From NCBI GenBank assembly GCA_937980625.1, contig CALJPJ010000130.1, positions 1-7,286 of the forward strand: a stretch of 7,286 bases of DNA, read 5' to 3'. How positions within the stretch are numbered: position 1 is the first letter of the stretch; every line of letters begins with the position of its first letter. Under the pieces are notes generated by a model. The model saw only the letters and a program-made list of their open reading frames with translations, was not told the DNA's origin and ran no database searches. This document shows, piece by piece, positions 1 through 6,044 of this stretch. The DNA is from an uncultured Bdellovibrionales bacterium (GTDB lineage Bacteria > Bdellovibrionota > Bdellovibrionia > Bdellovibrionales > UBA1609). The translations under genes were made by a program, and so were the position numbers.

Positions 1-233
1 TATATTTAGACCTTAAGTAAATGTGCGGAGTAAGCATTTCAGTTTATTTACTAATAATTCTCTAAAATCCTTGATAAAAGCTAGCTTTACCCAATGCGTG
101 GCCTTGCAAAACACACTAATATATGACGCATTTCAAAATACAGCAATCACTGCGTCTAGTCCGCCCACATATAAAGATGTTAGATAGTTTTTATTAAAAA
201 AATAAAACAACTGTATAAATAATTACTCAATAT
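1..233. other. Non-coding AT-rich stretch, no gene recognised
   Basis: No open frame here has a plausible start, ribosome binding site or recognisable product. A plus-strand frame closes at TAA 18-20 and could be the tail of a gene outside the window, but five codons are too few to claim it. A 6-bp inverted repeat GACGCA/TGCGTC (125-130 and 151-156) brackets a 20-base gap. The stretch just downstream of the aminopeptidase stop (about 185-233) contains only A/T pairing and no GC-stemmed terminator. Confidence 0.6.
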
Positions 234-1709
234 TTATTTGCTTAAAAAAGAACTCATTAACTGAACTAATTGTCCATTACCACCTTTTTCACTAAAACCA
301 CCTCGAATACTATCAGTCCATGCATTAATATCAAAGTGAACCCATGGTGTATCGGCCACAAACTCTTCTAAAAACACAGAGGCACGAATAGCTCCACCCA
401 TCCCCGACGAGCTATTAGCTATATCAGCAAAAGTACTAGTTAAAGGTTTTTTGTAATGAGGCACTTGTGGCATTAGCCAAACTGGATCACCAACATCAAA
501 TGAATGCTTTTCAATTTTTTGAGCAATGCTCTCATCATTAGTAAACATTCCACCGACATCATAGCCCAATGCTACGCGACTAGCACCTGTGAGTGTGGCC
601 ATATCTACTAATAAACTTGGCTTATCTTTACCTGTTTTATTGGCGGCTAAACTTAAAACATCAGCTAAAACTAACCGCCCCTCAGCATCGGTATTATCTA
701 TTTCAACACTTTTACCAGCATGACCTGTAATAACATCACCTGGCCTAAATGCATTATTAGCTACAGAGTTTTCAACACAACCCAAATAGAAATCAAAAGG
801 AGTTTTTACTCCACTTTTTATTAACTGGTGAGCCAAACCAAAAACGCTGGCAGAACCACCCATGTCTTTTTTCATCCAGCGCATATAAGCACCAGGTTTT
901 AAATTTAAACCTCCAGAATCAAAAGTGACTCCTTTGCCAGCAAAGGCAATAGGTTTTTTTGATGAACGTGGACGATATTTTATATGAACTAAACGCGGTT
1001 TATTTTCACTAGCCCGTCCAACAGCTAACATTAAATTCATATTTTCTTTTTCTAAACGCTTTTCATCCCAAATTGTGACTTCTGTATTGGGAAGATCACC
1101 AAAAACTTGCTTTGCTAATTTAGCATAGCTACCTGGGAATAATTTATTTGGTGGCGTATTGACTAAATGCCTTGAAATATTAATTGAAGCAGCTAATAAG
1201 TTTGCTTGATCTATAGCCTGAGCGTGTTCTTTTTTTCCTCCAGGTATACTAACACTATAACTGGTATCATCTTTTAGGCCCTCAACTTGTTTATAAGAAT
1301 AATGAGCCATATTTAAACCTACTAAAGCTCCTTCCAATGCCGACTTAGTGCAATCTACAAAGACTAATTCAAGCTTATTGTGAGACTTCCAGTTTTTAAC
1401 TGACTGACCCACACAGTCTCTAAATGTGGAGTTTACTGACAAACCATCAAACTTTGACCTGGTCGTCATATTTTTAGGAATAACAAAGTATATTGGAGCT
1501 AAGCGCCCATCGGCTCTCAAAAAACTTGGTTTATCTTGGGCCAGTTTATCCACAACCCATGGGCTGACTAATTTTTTAGCAATTTTAAGGGCCGAACTCA
1601 AACGGCCACAAATAAAGACCTGTGGGCTATCACTAGCTGTTGATGAGTCAAAATCATGAATTGAAGTTATTCTGTTTTTTTGTATATACTTTAGTTCTTT
1701 TAGTAACAT
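234..1709 (-). CDS. Leucyl aminopeptidase family protein (peptidase M17)
   Basis: This 491-residue cytosolic metallo-aminopeptidase should release N-terminal residues from peptides using two divalent metal ions, as M17 enzymes do. The full active site is visible. The metal ligands are Lys259 (in GKG), Asp264 (in TFDSGG), Asp282 (in KKDMGG), and Asp341 and Glu343 in the family signature NTDAEGR. The catalytic Lys271 and Arg345 are also present. Residues 1 to about 160 form the divergent N-terminal domain, and about 165-491 the catalytic domain. Length is normal for the family (about 480-500). The C-terminal HFDINAW stretch resembles the PepA-like subgroup found in alphaproteobacteria more than Escherichia coli PepA, so no symbol is given. 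The ATG at 1709 is supported by GAAGGA eight to nine bases upstream. The gene stands alone, diverging from the hydrolase at 1841. Confidence 0.95.
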   Translation of the reverse strand: MLLKELKYIQKNRITSIHDFDSSTASDSPQVFICGRLSSALKIAKKLVSPWVVDKLAQDKPSFLRADGRLAPIYFVIPKNMTTRSKFDGLSVNSTFRDCVGQSVKNWKSHNKLELVFVDCTKSALEGALVGLNMAHYSYKQVEGLKDDTSYSVSIPGGKKEHAQAIDQANLLAASINISRHLVNTPPNKLFPGSYAKLAKQVFGDLPNTEVTIWDEKRLEKENMNLMLAVGRASENKPRLVHIKYRPRSSKKPIAFAGKGVTFDSGGLNLKPGAYMRWMKKDMGGSASVFGLAHQLIKSGVKTPFDFYLGCVENSVANNAFRPGDVITGHAGKSVEIDNTDAEGRLVLADVLSLAANKTGKDKPSLLVDMATLTGASRVALGYDVGGMFTNDESIAQKIEKHSFDVGDPVWLMPQVPHYKKPLTSTFADIANSSSGMGGAIRASVFLEEFVADTPWVHFDINAWTDSIRGGFSEKGGNGQLVQLMSSFLSK

Positions 1710-1717
1710 AGCAAGAT

Positions 1718-1723
1718 TCCTTC
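1718..1723 (-). promoter_or_regulatory. Shine-Dalgarno site of the M17 aminopeptidase
   Basis: GAAGGA on the minus strand lies eight bases before the ATG at 1709. It confirms this start against downstream ATG codons. Confidence 0.7.
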
Positions 1724-1757
1724 ATCTAAGTTATTAAGTTTTTAAAAGCTGCTCAAC

Positions 1758-1786
1758 TAGCCATAAAGCCATCTATTTTTTATAAT
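1758..1786 (+). promoter_or_regulatory. Candidate sigma-70 promoter for the EEP hydrolase
   Basis: TAGCCA (1758-1763, four of six matches to TTGACA) is followed after 17 bases by a perfect TATAAT (1781-1786). Transcription would start near 1793 and leave a leader of about 48 bases before the ATG at 1841. The surroundings are very AT-rich, so a chance TATAAT is possible. Confidence 0.4.
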
Positions 1787-1840
1787 AAATTTAAAAATTA
1801 TTAAACTAGAATTCCCTGCTTTTTACCGTAAAATAACATC

Positions 1841-2809
1841 ATGGCCAACGATAATTTACGCATAATGCTCTGGAATGTAGAAAACCTATTTATTTATTTA
1901 GACCTCTATAATGGTGAAGACTTAAGCACTTTAAAAGAAGAGCAGTGGCAATCCATGTCTAAAGCTGCCACCCCTAATAAATATTTAAATAAAGTTTTAG
2001 GACTTAAAAAAGCCATATTAGAGGTTAACCCTGATATTCTTTTACTTAATGAAGTTGGTGGAATTGAGTCCATTGAAAACTTCAATACTTTATTTTTAAA
2101 CTCTATGTACAAAGCTTACTTAATTGAGGGAAACTCCGACCGAGGAATTGATGTTGGCTATTTAGTAAAAAAAGACCTTCCTTTTGAATTCAAATTATAT
2201 AGTCATAAAAATGAAGTGCTCTACTTAAAATACAAAGACACTAAACTTGATGAAAAATACTATATGTCTCGCGACATTGCTGAATTACAAATAAAAAAAG
2301 ACGATCAACTAAAGTGTATTTTCTTACTTACTCACTTAAAATCTAAACTCGATCCACTTGGTATTGATAAAGAAGGCATCACAAGACGGACTTCTGAGGC
2401 CAAACTCTTAACAGATATCTACTTAAATAAAACAAAACAAAACCCTGACACTCCCATTTTAGTTTGCGGTGATTTCAATGGAATACTTGAGGATCCGCGC
2501 CATACTGAGTTTCAGTACCTTAGGGACAACTCAAAATTAGTTGATATTTTGGACTACTCTAAGGATTTTAAAAAAAGTCCACGCACAACCCAAGTTCAAT
2601 TTAGACTGAATTTACGCCATGACTATCAGTTTGATTACATTTTAATAAATCCAAAGTATTCAAATTTAGTTTTAGCTGAAGACAGTTATATCTATTATTT
2701 AAAAACTGAAGACGGAATTAACAAACCCATACCCACTACTTTACACGATAGGTTTCAGCTGCCCTCAGACCATTATCCTGTTGTCACTTCAATTAATATA
2801 AATAAATAA
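1841..2809 (+). CDS. Endonuclease/exonuclease/phosphatase (DNase I-fold) family hydrolase
   Basis: This is a 322-residue protein with the complete catalytic set of the DNase I/exonuclease III/inositol phosphatase superfamily. Asn12 lies in WNVEN. Glu71 follows PDILLLN and should bind Mg2+. His165 is in LLTHLKS, and Asp211 and Asn213 are in GDFNG. Asp265 is in the QFDY strand, and the closing Asp310-His311 pair is in SDHYP. It should cleave a phosphodiester or phosphomonoester bond, but the substrate (DNA, RNA, lipid or nucleotide) cannot be read from sequence. There is no signal peptide or membrane segment, so it is probably cytosolic. An in-frame TAA at 1829-1831 makes ATG 1841 the first possible start. 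The next Met (residue 9) would remove most of the first beta-strand. No convincing Shine-Dalgarno precedes the ATG. The gene ends 30 bp from the converging GNAT gene. Confidence 0.9.
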   Translation: MANDNLRIMLWNVENLFIYLDLYNGEDLSTLKEEQWQSMSKAATPNKYLNKVLGLKKAILEVNPDILLLNEVGGIESIENFNTLFLNSMYKAYLIEGNSDRGIDVGYLVKKDLPFEFKLYSHKNEVLYLKYKDTKLDEKYYMSRDIAELQIKKDDQLKCIFLLTHLKSKLDPLGIDKEGITRRTSEAKLLTDIYLNKTKQNPDTPILVCGDFNGILEDPRHTEFQYLRDNSKLVDILDYSKDFKKSPRTTQVQFRLNLRHDYQFDYILINPKYSNLVLAEDSYIYYLKTEDGINKPIPTTLHDRFQLPSDHYPVVTSININK

Positions 2810-2839
2810 TACCGTTAATAGTTGTTTTTACTTAATAAA

Positions 2840-3649
2840 TTATGAGAATTTAGTTTTATCTTTCCATTCAAGAGCAACAAGTTTTTGCTTGGGAACAAAG
2901 CCAATTGATTCATATATTTTAGCGGCATGATAGTCTTCATCAGCTTCCATAACTAATATATTAATATTTTTATTGCTTAATATTTTTTTAGACACTTCAT
3001 ACACTAAAGTACTACAAGCTCCCATTCGCTGAAACTTTCTATGTGTTGCTACATTGTTAAACCTAGCAATGCCCTCCTCCCAAAACACCCCTAGCTCAGC
3101 GATCATTTTACCGTTTAGAAAAGCCCCGTATCTCATAGCACAGCCCTGGTCGACAACTTTTTTGAATGACTTAGCACTGTCTTGCAAAAATAATTTTTGC
3201 TGTTTATCACAGCCATATCCCCAACTTGGTGTAAAATGTATTTCGACATAGCTTTCCCAATGATCTTCACTGCTAAAAGGTTTTATTTGAAAATCACTAT
3301 TGTACTTAGCTGGCATTTTAATTGTATTTGTTGATAATATTTTTGACATTTGTACATCAAAATTATTTTTTTTAAAATCTGATAAATTTACTTTGGTGTT
3401 AACTTTGCTGTCAAAAGTAATGGCAACAAACCCCCTTTCTTTTCTTGTGCCAATTTCATTTTCAAAAATATCTAACCAATCATCAAAACAGCCAATTTGT
3501 GGTGGCTCTTTCATAATAATGTAATTTCCCCAAAAATAGTTAGGACGCTGAGGTGTTGTCACAACAATGTAATTTTTTTTCTCTTCAACGATTGAACTTT
3601 GCCGGTCAAGAATTAAATTAGTTTTAAGAGCTAAAGATATTAATTTCAA
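2840..3649 (-). CDS. GNAT-family N-acetyltransferase
   Basis: This is a 269-residue protein with a C-terminal GNAT fold (about 120-262) that should transfer an acyl group from acetyl-CoA to an amine. The acceptor is unknown. The acetyl-CoA pyrophosphate-binding motif A lies at 198-219 (NNVATHRKFQ then RMGAC). Its Q-x-x-G-x-G/A core is Q207-R-M-G210-A-C212, with Cys in the last place. Motif B follows at about 240-252 (YHAAKIYESIGFV). The N-terminal half carries PNYFWGN (36-42), which I recall from a group of two-part GNAT proteins in marine proteobacteria. The start is TTG, supported by AAGGG seven bases upstream. The next in-frame Met (46) would delete PNYFWGN. It is separated from the upstream lipoprotein gene by a terminator and probably has its own promoter. 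Confidence 0.88.
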   Translation of the reverse strand: MKLISLALKTNLILDRQSSIVEEKKNYIVVTTPQRPNYFWGNYIIMKEPPQIGCFDDWLDIFENEIGTRKERGFVAITFDSKVNTKVNLSDFKKNNFDVQMSKILSTNTIKMPAKYNSDFQIKPFSSEDHWESYVEIHFTPSWGYGCDKQQKLFLQDSAKSFKKVVDQGCAMRYGAFLNGKMIAELGVFWEEGIARFNNVATHRKFQRMGACSTLVYEVSKKILSNKNINILVMEADEDYHAAKIYESIGFVPKQKLVALEWKDKTKFS

Positions 3650-3656
3650 CGATTTA

Positions 3657-3661
3657 CCCTT
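3657..3661 (-). promoter_or_regulatory. Shine-Dalgarno that decides the TTG start of the GNAT gene
   Basis: AAGGG on the minus strand stands seven bases before TTG (3649-3647). No ATG occurs in frame until codon 46, so this site selects the non-ATG start. Confidence 0.65.
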
Positions 3662-3679
3662 ATTATAACAAACATATTA

Positions 3680-3708
3680 ACTTTAATGCTAAATATAATA
3701 TAACTCAA
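3680..3708 (-). promoter_or_regulatory. Candidate sigma-70 promoter for the GNAT gene
   Basis: On the minus strand TTGAGT (3708-3703) and TAAAGT (3685-3680) are 17 bases apart, each matching four of six consensus positions. This places a start roughly 25 bases before the TTG codon. A perfect TATAAT at 3667-3662 is also present but abuts the Shine-Dalgarno, so it is less likely to be used. Confidence 0.33.
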
Positions 3709-3712
3709 ACTA

Positions 3713-3742
3713 AACACAAAAAGCCATCAATAAATGATGGCT
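3713..3742 (-). terminator. Rho-independent terminator of the PA14/FN3 lipoprotein gene
   Basis: On the minus strand a 7-bp stem AGCCATC/GATGGCT (3742-3736 and 3728-3722) with a 7-base loop is followed directly by TTTTTGTGTTT. It lies 30 bases beyond the stop codon at 3773. The plus-strand reading has no T-run after the stem, so it is oriented for the lipoprotein gene. Confidence 0.85.
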
Positions 3743-3772
3743 CTGATTAAGTTTAATTTTTAGTTTTTTAAG

Positions 3773-4882
3773 TTAAGGTGTGTAAATGACAGTTTCACTC
3801 ATAGCCTTACTTAAATCTTCACCAACAGAAATAGCTGTGATCTCATAAGGTATTCCAGGTGATAAGCTCATTACAATAGAGTGCTCAGTACGTAAAACAT
3901 TATCACTTTCAGTGGTAATTTCATTATTGGTCACTAAGTTTTTTATTATTAATTGTGATGTGGCTACTTTATCCGTTGACCATACAACGTCGACAGCCCC
4001 CTCACCTAGTGCATTAATAGCAAAACCTGAAATTGTTAAACCTTCACCCTCAGAGCAAGGATTATACTCTCCCTGATTTGAACCTTCTATTTCCCAGTTA
4101 GCAGCAGCAATTGGCTTCCACCCTCTTGATAGTAACTCATTATAAGCCGGCTGAGGCTCTGAGTTATTGTTATAATCAAAAAATAGACTATTACCAAGTT
4201 GTCCACACCTAGGCTCCGCCAAAGTGCTTTCTGTGACTTTCCTCCACATTGGAATCACCGATATATGCCACCTTGGACCCTGAAAGTAATCAATTTGCAC
4301 AGACAGCTTGCTATCTTTTGTCATAGTTATTGTATCGCCACAGCCCATACGAGTGGGGTGTAGCCCATCATTATCAACAGCTATTTCATACACACCATCA
4401 GAGTTTTTTATGCTCAGCCTAGAACCATCATCAGCTAATAGGGCTAACTCATATGTTCCTTCTTCATCTTCTGGTGCTAACTTCAAAACTGACTCCATTC
4501 TAAGTGCAAACCACTCAACTAAGTCACCACCATCATCAGCCTTAATCATTTCACCCGTCTCTGTTGGAAAACCAAGAGAAAACACTCGCGTTGGGACATT
4601 TACTTCACTAAAAAATAAGTCTTTATCAGAAATCACTCCAGAATTGTAAAATGTGTCTAAATTATTTGGAGTTTCTCCATTTGGCATTGTATATAACTTT
4701 GCTTTTAGCCCTGTTAATGGGTCTGGGTTATTACTTTGAAACGGGTCGCATACTAATTTATTCATTGAAAAAAAGTTTACATCATACTTACTTACTTTTA
4801 CAGTTTCTTCTGATGTATCTAAATTGTTTTTACAGGCAACCAGTGATAATAACATGACCGACATACTCAATACTTTATTCAT
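3773..4882 (-). CDS. Lipoprotein with PA14-like and fibronectin III-like domains
   Basis: This is a 369-residue predicted lipoprotein. A short hydrophobic signal ends in the lipobox LSLVAC with the lipidated residue Cys17. Lys follows at +2, with no Asp, which under proteobacterial rules favours the outer membrane. Residues about 55-217 resemble a PA14 (GLEYA-like) beta-sandwich: DDGSR at 151-155, VDNDG at 169-173 and YFQG at 199-202 match the usual conserved strands. PA14 domains often bind carbohydrate, but no ligand is shown here. Residues about 283-367 look like a fibronectin III-type sandwich ending near the stop. Four cysteines (45, 182, 226, 276) remain in the mature part and could form disulphides. 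An ATG at 4897 opens the frame earlier, but it overlaps the GGAGGG ribosome site, so the start was set at 4882. The gene appears to be a single transcription unit. Confidence 0.8.
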   Translation of the reverse strand: MNKVLSMSVMLLSLVACKNNLDTSEETVKVSKYDVNFFSMNKLVCDPFQSNNPDPLTGLKAKLYTMPNGETPNNLDTFYNSGVISDKDLFFSEVNVPTRVFSLGFPTETGEMIKADDGGDLVEWFALRMESVLKLAPEDEEGTYELALLADDGSRLSIKNSDGVYEIAVDNDGLHPTRMGCGDTITMTKDSKLSVQIDYFQGPRWHISVIPMWRKVTESTLAEPRCGQLGNSLFFDYNNNSEPQPAYNELLSRGWKPIAAANWEIEGSNQGEYNPCSEGEGLTISGFAINALGEGAVDVVWSTDKVATSQLIIKNLVTNNEITTESDNVLRTEHSIVMSLSPGIPYEITAISVGEDLSKAMSETVIYTP

Positions 4883-4889
4883 TTTAGCA

Positions 4890-4895
4890 CCCTCC
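4890..4895 (-). promoter_or_regulatory. Shine-Dalgarno that fixes the lipoprotein start at 4882
   Basis: GGAGGG on the minus strand is seven bases upstream of ATG 4882-4880. The competing ATG at 4897 runs into this site and would add MEGAK in front of a normal lipoprotein signal peptide, so it was rejected. Confidence 0.85.
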
Positions 4896-4922
4896 ATAGG
4901 CTATCAAAATAAATTGAGTAAG

Positions 4923-4950
4923 GGTATACATCCTTGGCTAGCTCAATCAA
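4923..4950 (-). promoter_or_regulatory. Candidate promoter for the lipoprotein gene
   Basis: On the minus strand TTGATT (4950-4945) and TATACC (4928-4923) have a 16-base spacer, and each matches four of six consensus positions. The inferred start is about 34 bases before the ATG. The match is only moderate. Confidence 0.33.
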
Positions 4951-4991
4951 CGTAACTTTATTATATAAAAGTTCATCAAGTTTTTTTAATA

Positions 4992-5003
4992 AAAGTTAAC
5001 TTT
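4992..5003. repeat. 12-bp perfect palindrome AAAGTTAACTTT
   Basis: This is a self-complementary 12-mer centred on GTTAAC, in the spacer between the winged-helix gene and the lipoprotein gene. It has no loop, so it is more likely a protein-binding site than a hairpin, if it has a role at all. Confidence 0.4.
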
Positions 5004-5008
5004 GGTTA

Positions 5009-5043
5009 GATTATGATACAAATATCATACTATTTTCATAATC
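5009..5043. repeat. Nested, mutually exclusive inverted repeats downstream of the winged-helix gene
   Basis: TATGATA (5012-5018) pairs perfectly with TATCATA (5023-5029) across a 4-base loop. GATTATGA (5009-5016) also pairs perfectly with TCATAATC (5036-5043). The two stems share the left arm and cannot form together. No T-run follows on either strand, so a standard terminator is not supported. Confidence 0.5.
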
Positions 5044-5081
5044 ATGTCTCTTAACTAGATAAAATATATGAACACTGCGAG

Positions 5082-5420
5082 CTAGGCAGCTTGCTTATCT
5101 AACCTATAACCAACACCATATATTGACTTTATTTTAAAATCCCAAGCTTTTGTCTTTTTTCGCAGACTCGCAACAGTTGAATCAACCGTACGATCTAACA
5201 CATGTGTGTCACCCCAAACATAGTGCAATAACTCTTTTCGAGAAAACATTTGTCCTTTAGTTTCACAAAAAAAACTTAACAGCTTATACTCTAAGGGAGT
5301 GAGCTTTACCCCTTTGTCATCGATGTACATCGTTAATGAATCTACATCAATTTGTAAGTTTCCAATAATCTTTATTCGATCTACAAAACTAGCCTCTAGG
5401 GTTAAGTTTTTATTACTCAT
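5082..5420 (-). CDS. Stand-alone OmpR/PhoB-type winged-helix DNA-binding protein (no receiver domain)
   Basis: This is a 112-residue predicted transcription regulator that consists almost entirely of a Trans_reg_C winged helix. The hallmarks run in order. LTPLEYKLLSFF (40-51) forms helix 1. FSRKELLHYVWG (59-70) forms helix 2. RTVDSTVASLRKK (77-89) is the recognition helix. IKSIYGVGYRL (97-107) is the C-terminal beta-hairpin. Ordinary OmpR-family regulators are about 220-240 residues, with a receiver domain in front that phosphorylation controls. None is present here, and only about 16 residues precede the DNA-binding fold. The gene starts one base after the stop of the Hpt-like gene. Its ribosome site AGGTG lies in the last codons of that gene, seven bases before ATG 5420, so the two are translationally coupled. 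Its targets are unknown; the nearby spacers with inverted repeats are candidates. Confidence 0.88.
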   Translation of the reverse strand: MSNKNLTLEASFVDRIKIIGNLQIDVDSLTMYIDDKGVKLTPLEYKLLSFFCETKGQMFSRKELLHYVWGDTHVLDRTVDSTVASLRKKTKAWDFKIKSIYGVGYRLDKQAA

Positions 5421-5421
5421 A

Positions 5422-5775
5422 TTAGGCCACCTTTTTATTGTCTAAGAAATCACAAGATTGATAATAGAAATATTCAAGTTCACTAATTACTACATCAATA
5501 TTTCGTGGGATGGCTCCTTCCAAAGCTGACTTTTCAAGCGTAATACAAATTTCAGACAGTTTTTCCGCTCCCATATAGTCAGCACTTAAATGTAACTTGC
5601 GTGATAAATTGGCCAGCTGCTCTAAATCCTTATCTCGGCTCACTTTCTTTATTTGAGCAATTAAACTTAAAGCCTCCTCTCCAAATGACGAAATTAATTC
5701 ATTTAACAGATTTTTTTGGCAGGATTTAGAAATTTTAATTAAGTTATTTACTTTTTCTTCATTCATACAAGACAT
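5422..5775 (-). CDS. Hpt-like four-helix protein with Arg at the phospho-acceptor position
   Basis: This is a 117-residue helical protein that follows the Hpt (histidine phosphotransfer) pattern without gaps: an acidic DKDLEQLANL helix, then the motif region, then MGAEKLSEICITLE. In active Hpt domains the motif reads roughly A-H-x-L-K-G-S. Here it is S58-R59-K-L-H62-L-S64, so the acceptor His is Arg59, the Lys is His62 and the Gly is Leu. Phosphotransfer at the usual place should not be possible. His62 is the only His in this stretch. A longer frame from TTG 5835 lacks a ribosome site, whereas ATG 5775 has GGAGA six bases ahead and gives the usual Hpt size. It lies directly upstream of the receiver-less winged-helix gene, so a regulatory partner or anti-regulator role is inferred. 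A general four-helix protein is the alternative. Confidence 0.72.
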   Translation of the reverse strand: MSCMNEEKVNNLIKISKSCQKNLLNELISSFGEEALSLIAQIKKVSRDKDLEQLANLSRKLHLSADYMGAEKLSEICITLEKSALEGAIPRNIDVVISELEYFYYQSCDFLDNKKVA

Positions 5776-5780
5776 ATCAC

Positions 5781-5785
5781 TCTCC
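5781..5785 (-). promoter_or_regulatory. Shine-Dalgarno that fixes the Hpt-like start at 5775
   Basis: GGAGA on the minus strand sits about six bases before ATG 5775-5773. The upstream TTG at 5835 is preceded by an A-run and has no such site. Confidence 0.75.
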
Positions 5786-5815
5786 AACGTACAGACAAAG
5801 GTCTTATCGACATAA

Positions 5816-5845
5816 ACTATAAAAAGTTTAGCCAATTTTTTTTAA
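5816..5845 (-). promoter_or_regulatory. Candidate promoter of the Hpt-like/winged-helix operon, overlapped by an inverted repeat
   Basis: On the minus strand TTAAAA (5845-5840) and TATAGT (5821-5816) lie 18 bases apart. The inferred start near 5809 falls downstream of TTG 5835, which agrees with the ATG at 5775 as the true start. A 6-bp inverted repeat TAAACT/AGTTTA (5813-5818 and 5825-5830) covers the -10 element and could be an operator. The -35 match is poor. Confidence 0.35.
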
Positions 5846-5919
5846 ATTTTGTCTCACAATGATAATTAATTTTTTCCCCCATTAATACATTTACTAATTA
5901 ATTCAATATAAAAACAATT

Positions 5920-5942
5920 AACTGTTAATATTCTAGACAGTT
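5920..5942. repeat. Inverted repeat AACTGT/ACAGTT in the divergent spacer
   Basis: The arms at 5920-5925 and 5937-5942 are perfect 6-mers separated by 11 bases. The half-sites are about 1.6 helical turns apart, a spacing compatible with a dimeric DNA-binding protein. No protein is shown to bind here. Confidence 0.35.
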
Positions 5943-5964
5943 TTACTAAATTTTAACTTATTTT
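5941..5964. other. Helically phased T-tracts (possible intrinsic bend)
   Basis: TTTT runs begin at 5941, 5951 and 5961, exactly 10 bases apart, and an A5 run lies three turns upstream at 5910-5914. Phased A/T tracts are a known cause of DNA curvature. They sit upstream of the candidate promoter of the secreted-protein gene. Confidence 0.4.
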
Positions 5965-5989
5965 CCAACTTCAACAACGCTTGTAATTA

Positions 5990-6018
5990 TTGTGATATAT
6001 TCGTTTTAAATATATCAA
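5990..6018 (+). promoter_or_regulatory. Candidate promoter of the secreted-protein gene
   Basis: TTGTGA (5990-5995) and TATCAA (6013-6018) are 17 bases apart, and each matches four of six consensus positions. Transcription would begin near 6025, giving a leader of about 60 bases. The elements overlap an 8-bp inverted repeat TGATATAT/ATATATCA (5993-6000 and 6010-6017), which could be an operator. Confidence 0.33.
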
Positions 6019-6028
6019 CACAAAAAAA

Positions 6029-6044
6029 TTAGAATCATTTCTAA
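6029..6044. repeat. Inverted repeat TTAGAA/TTCTAA in the leader of the secreted-protein gene
   Basis: Perfect 6-base arms (6029-6034 and 6039-6044) flank a 4-base centre. The repeat lies between the candidate promoter and the Shine-Dalgarno, where a repressor or a small RNA hairpin could act. With AT-rich arms it could also be chance. Confidence 0.35.

Noticed and set aside
123..197. 24-codon plus-strand open frame in the left non-coding stretch
   Set aside because: There is no ribosome site, it is very short, and no features suggest a real peptide.
4308..4857. Plus-strand open frames opposite the lipoprotein gene (4308-4649 and 4651-4857)
   Set aside because: They are antisense to a well-supported gene, have no ribosome site and show no recognisable protein.
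4883..4897. ATG at 4897 as the lipoprotein start
   Set aside because: It overlaps the GGAGGG ribosome site of ATG 4882 and would place five polar residues before a normal signal peptide.
5776..5835. TTG at 5835 as the Hpt-like start, adding 20 residues
   Set aside because: It has no ribosome site and lies upstream of the candidate transcription start. ATG 5775 has a good GGAGA and gives the usual domain length.
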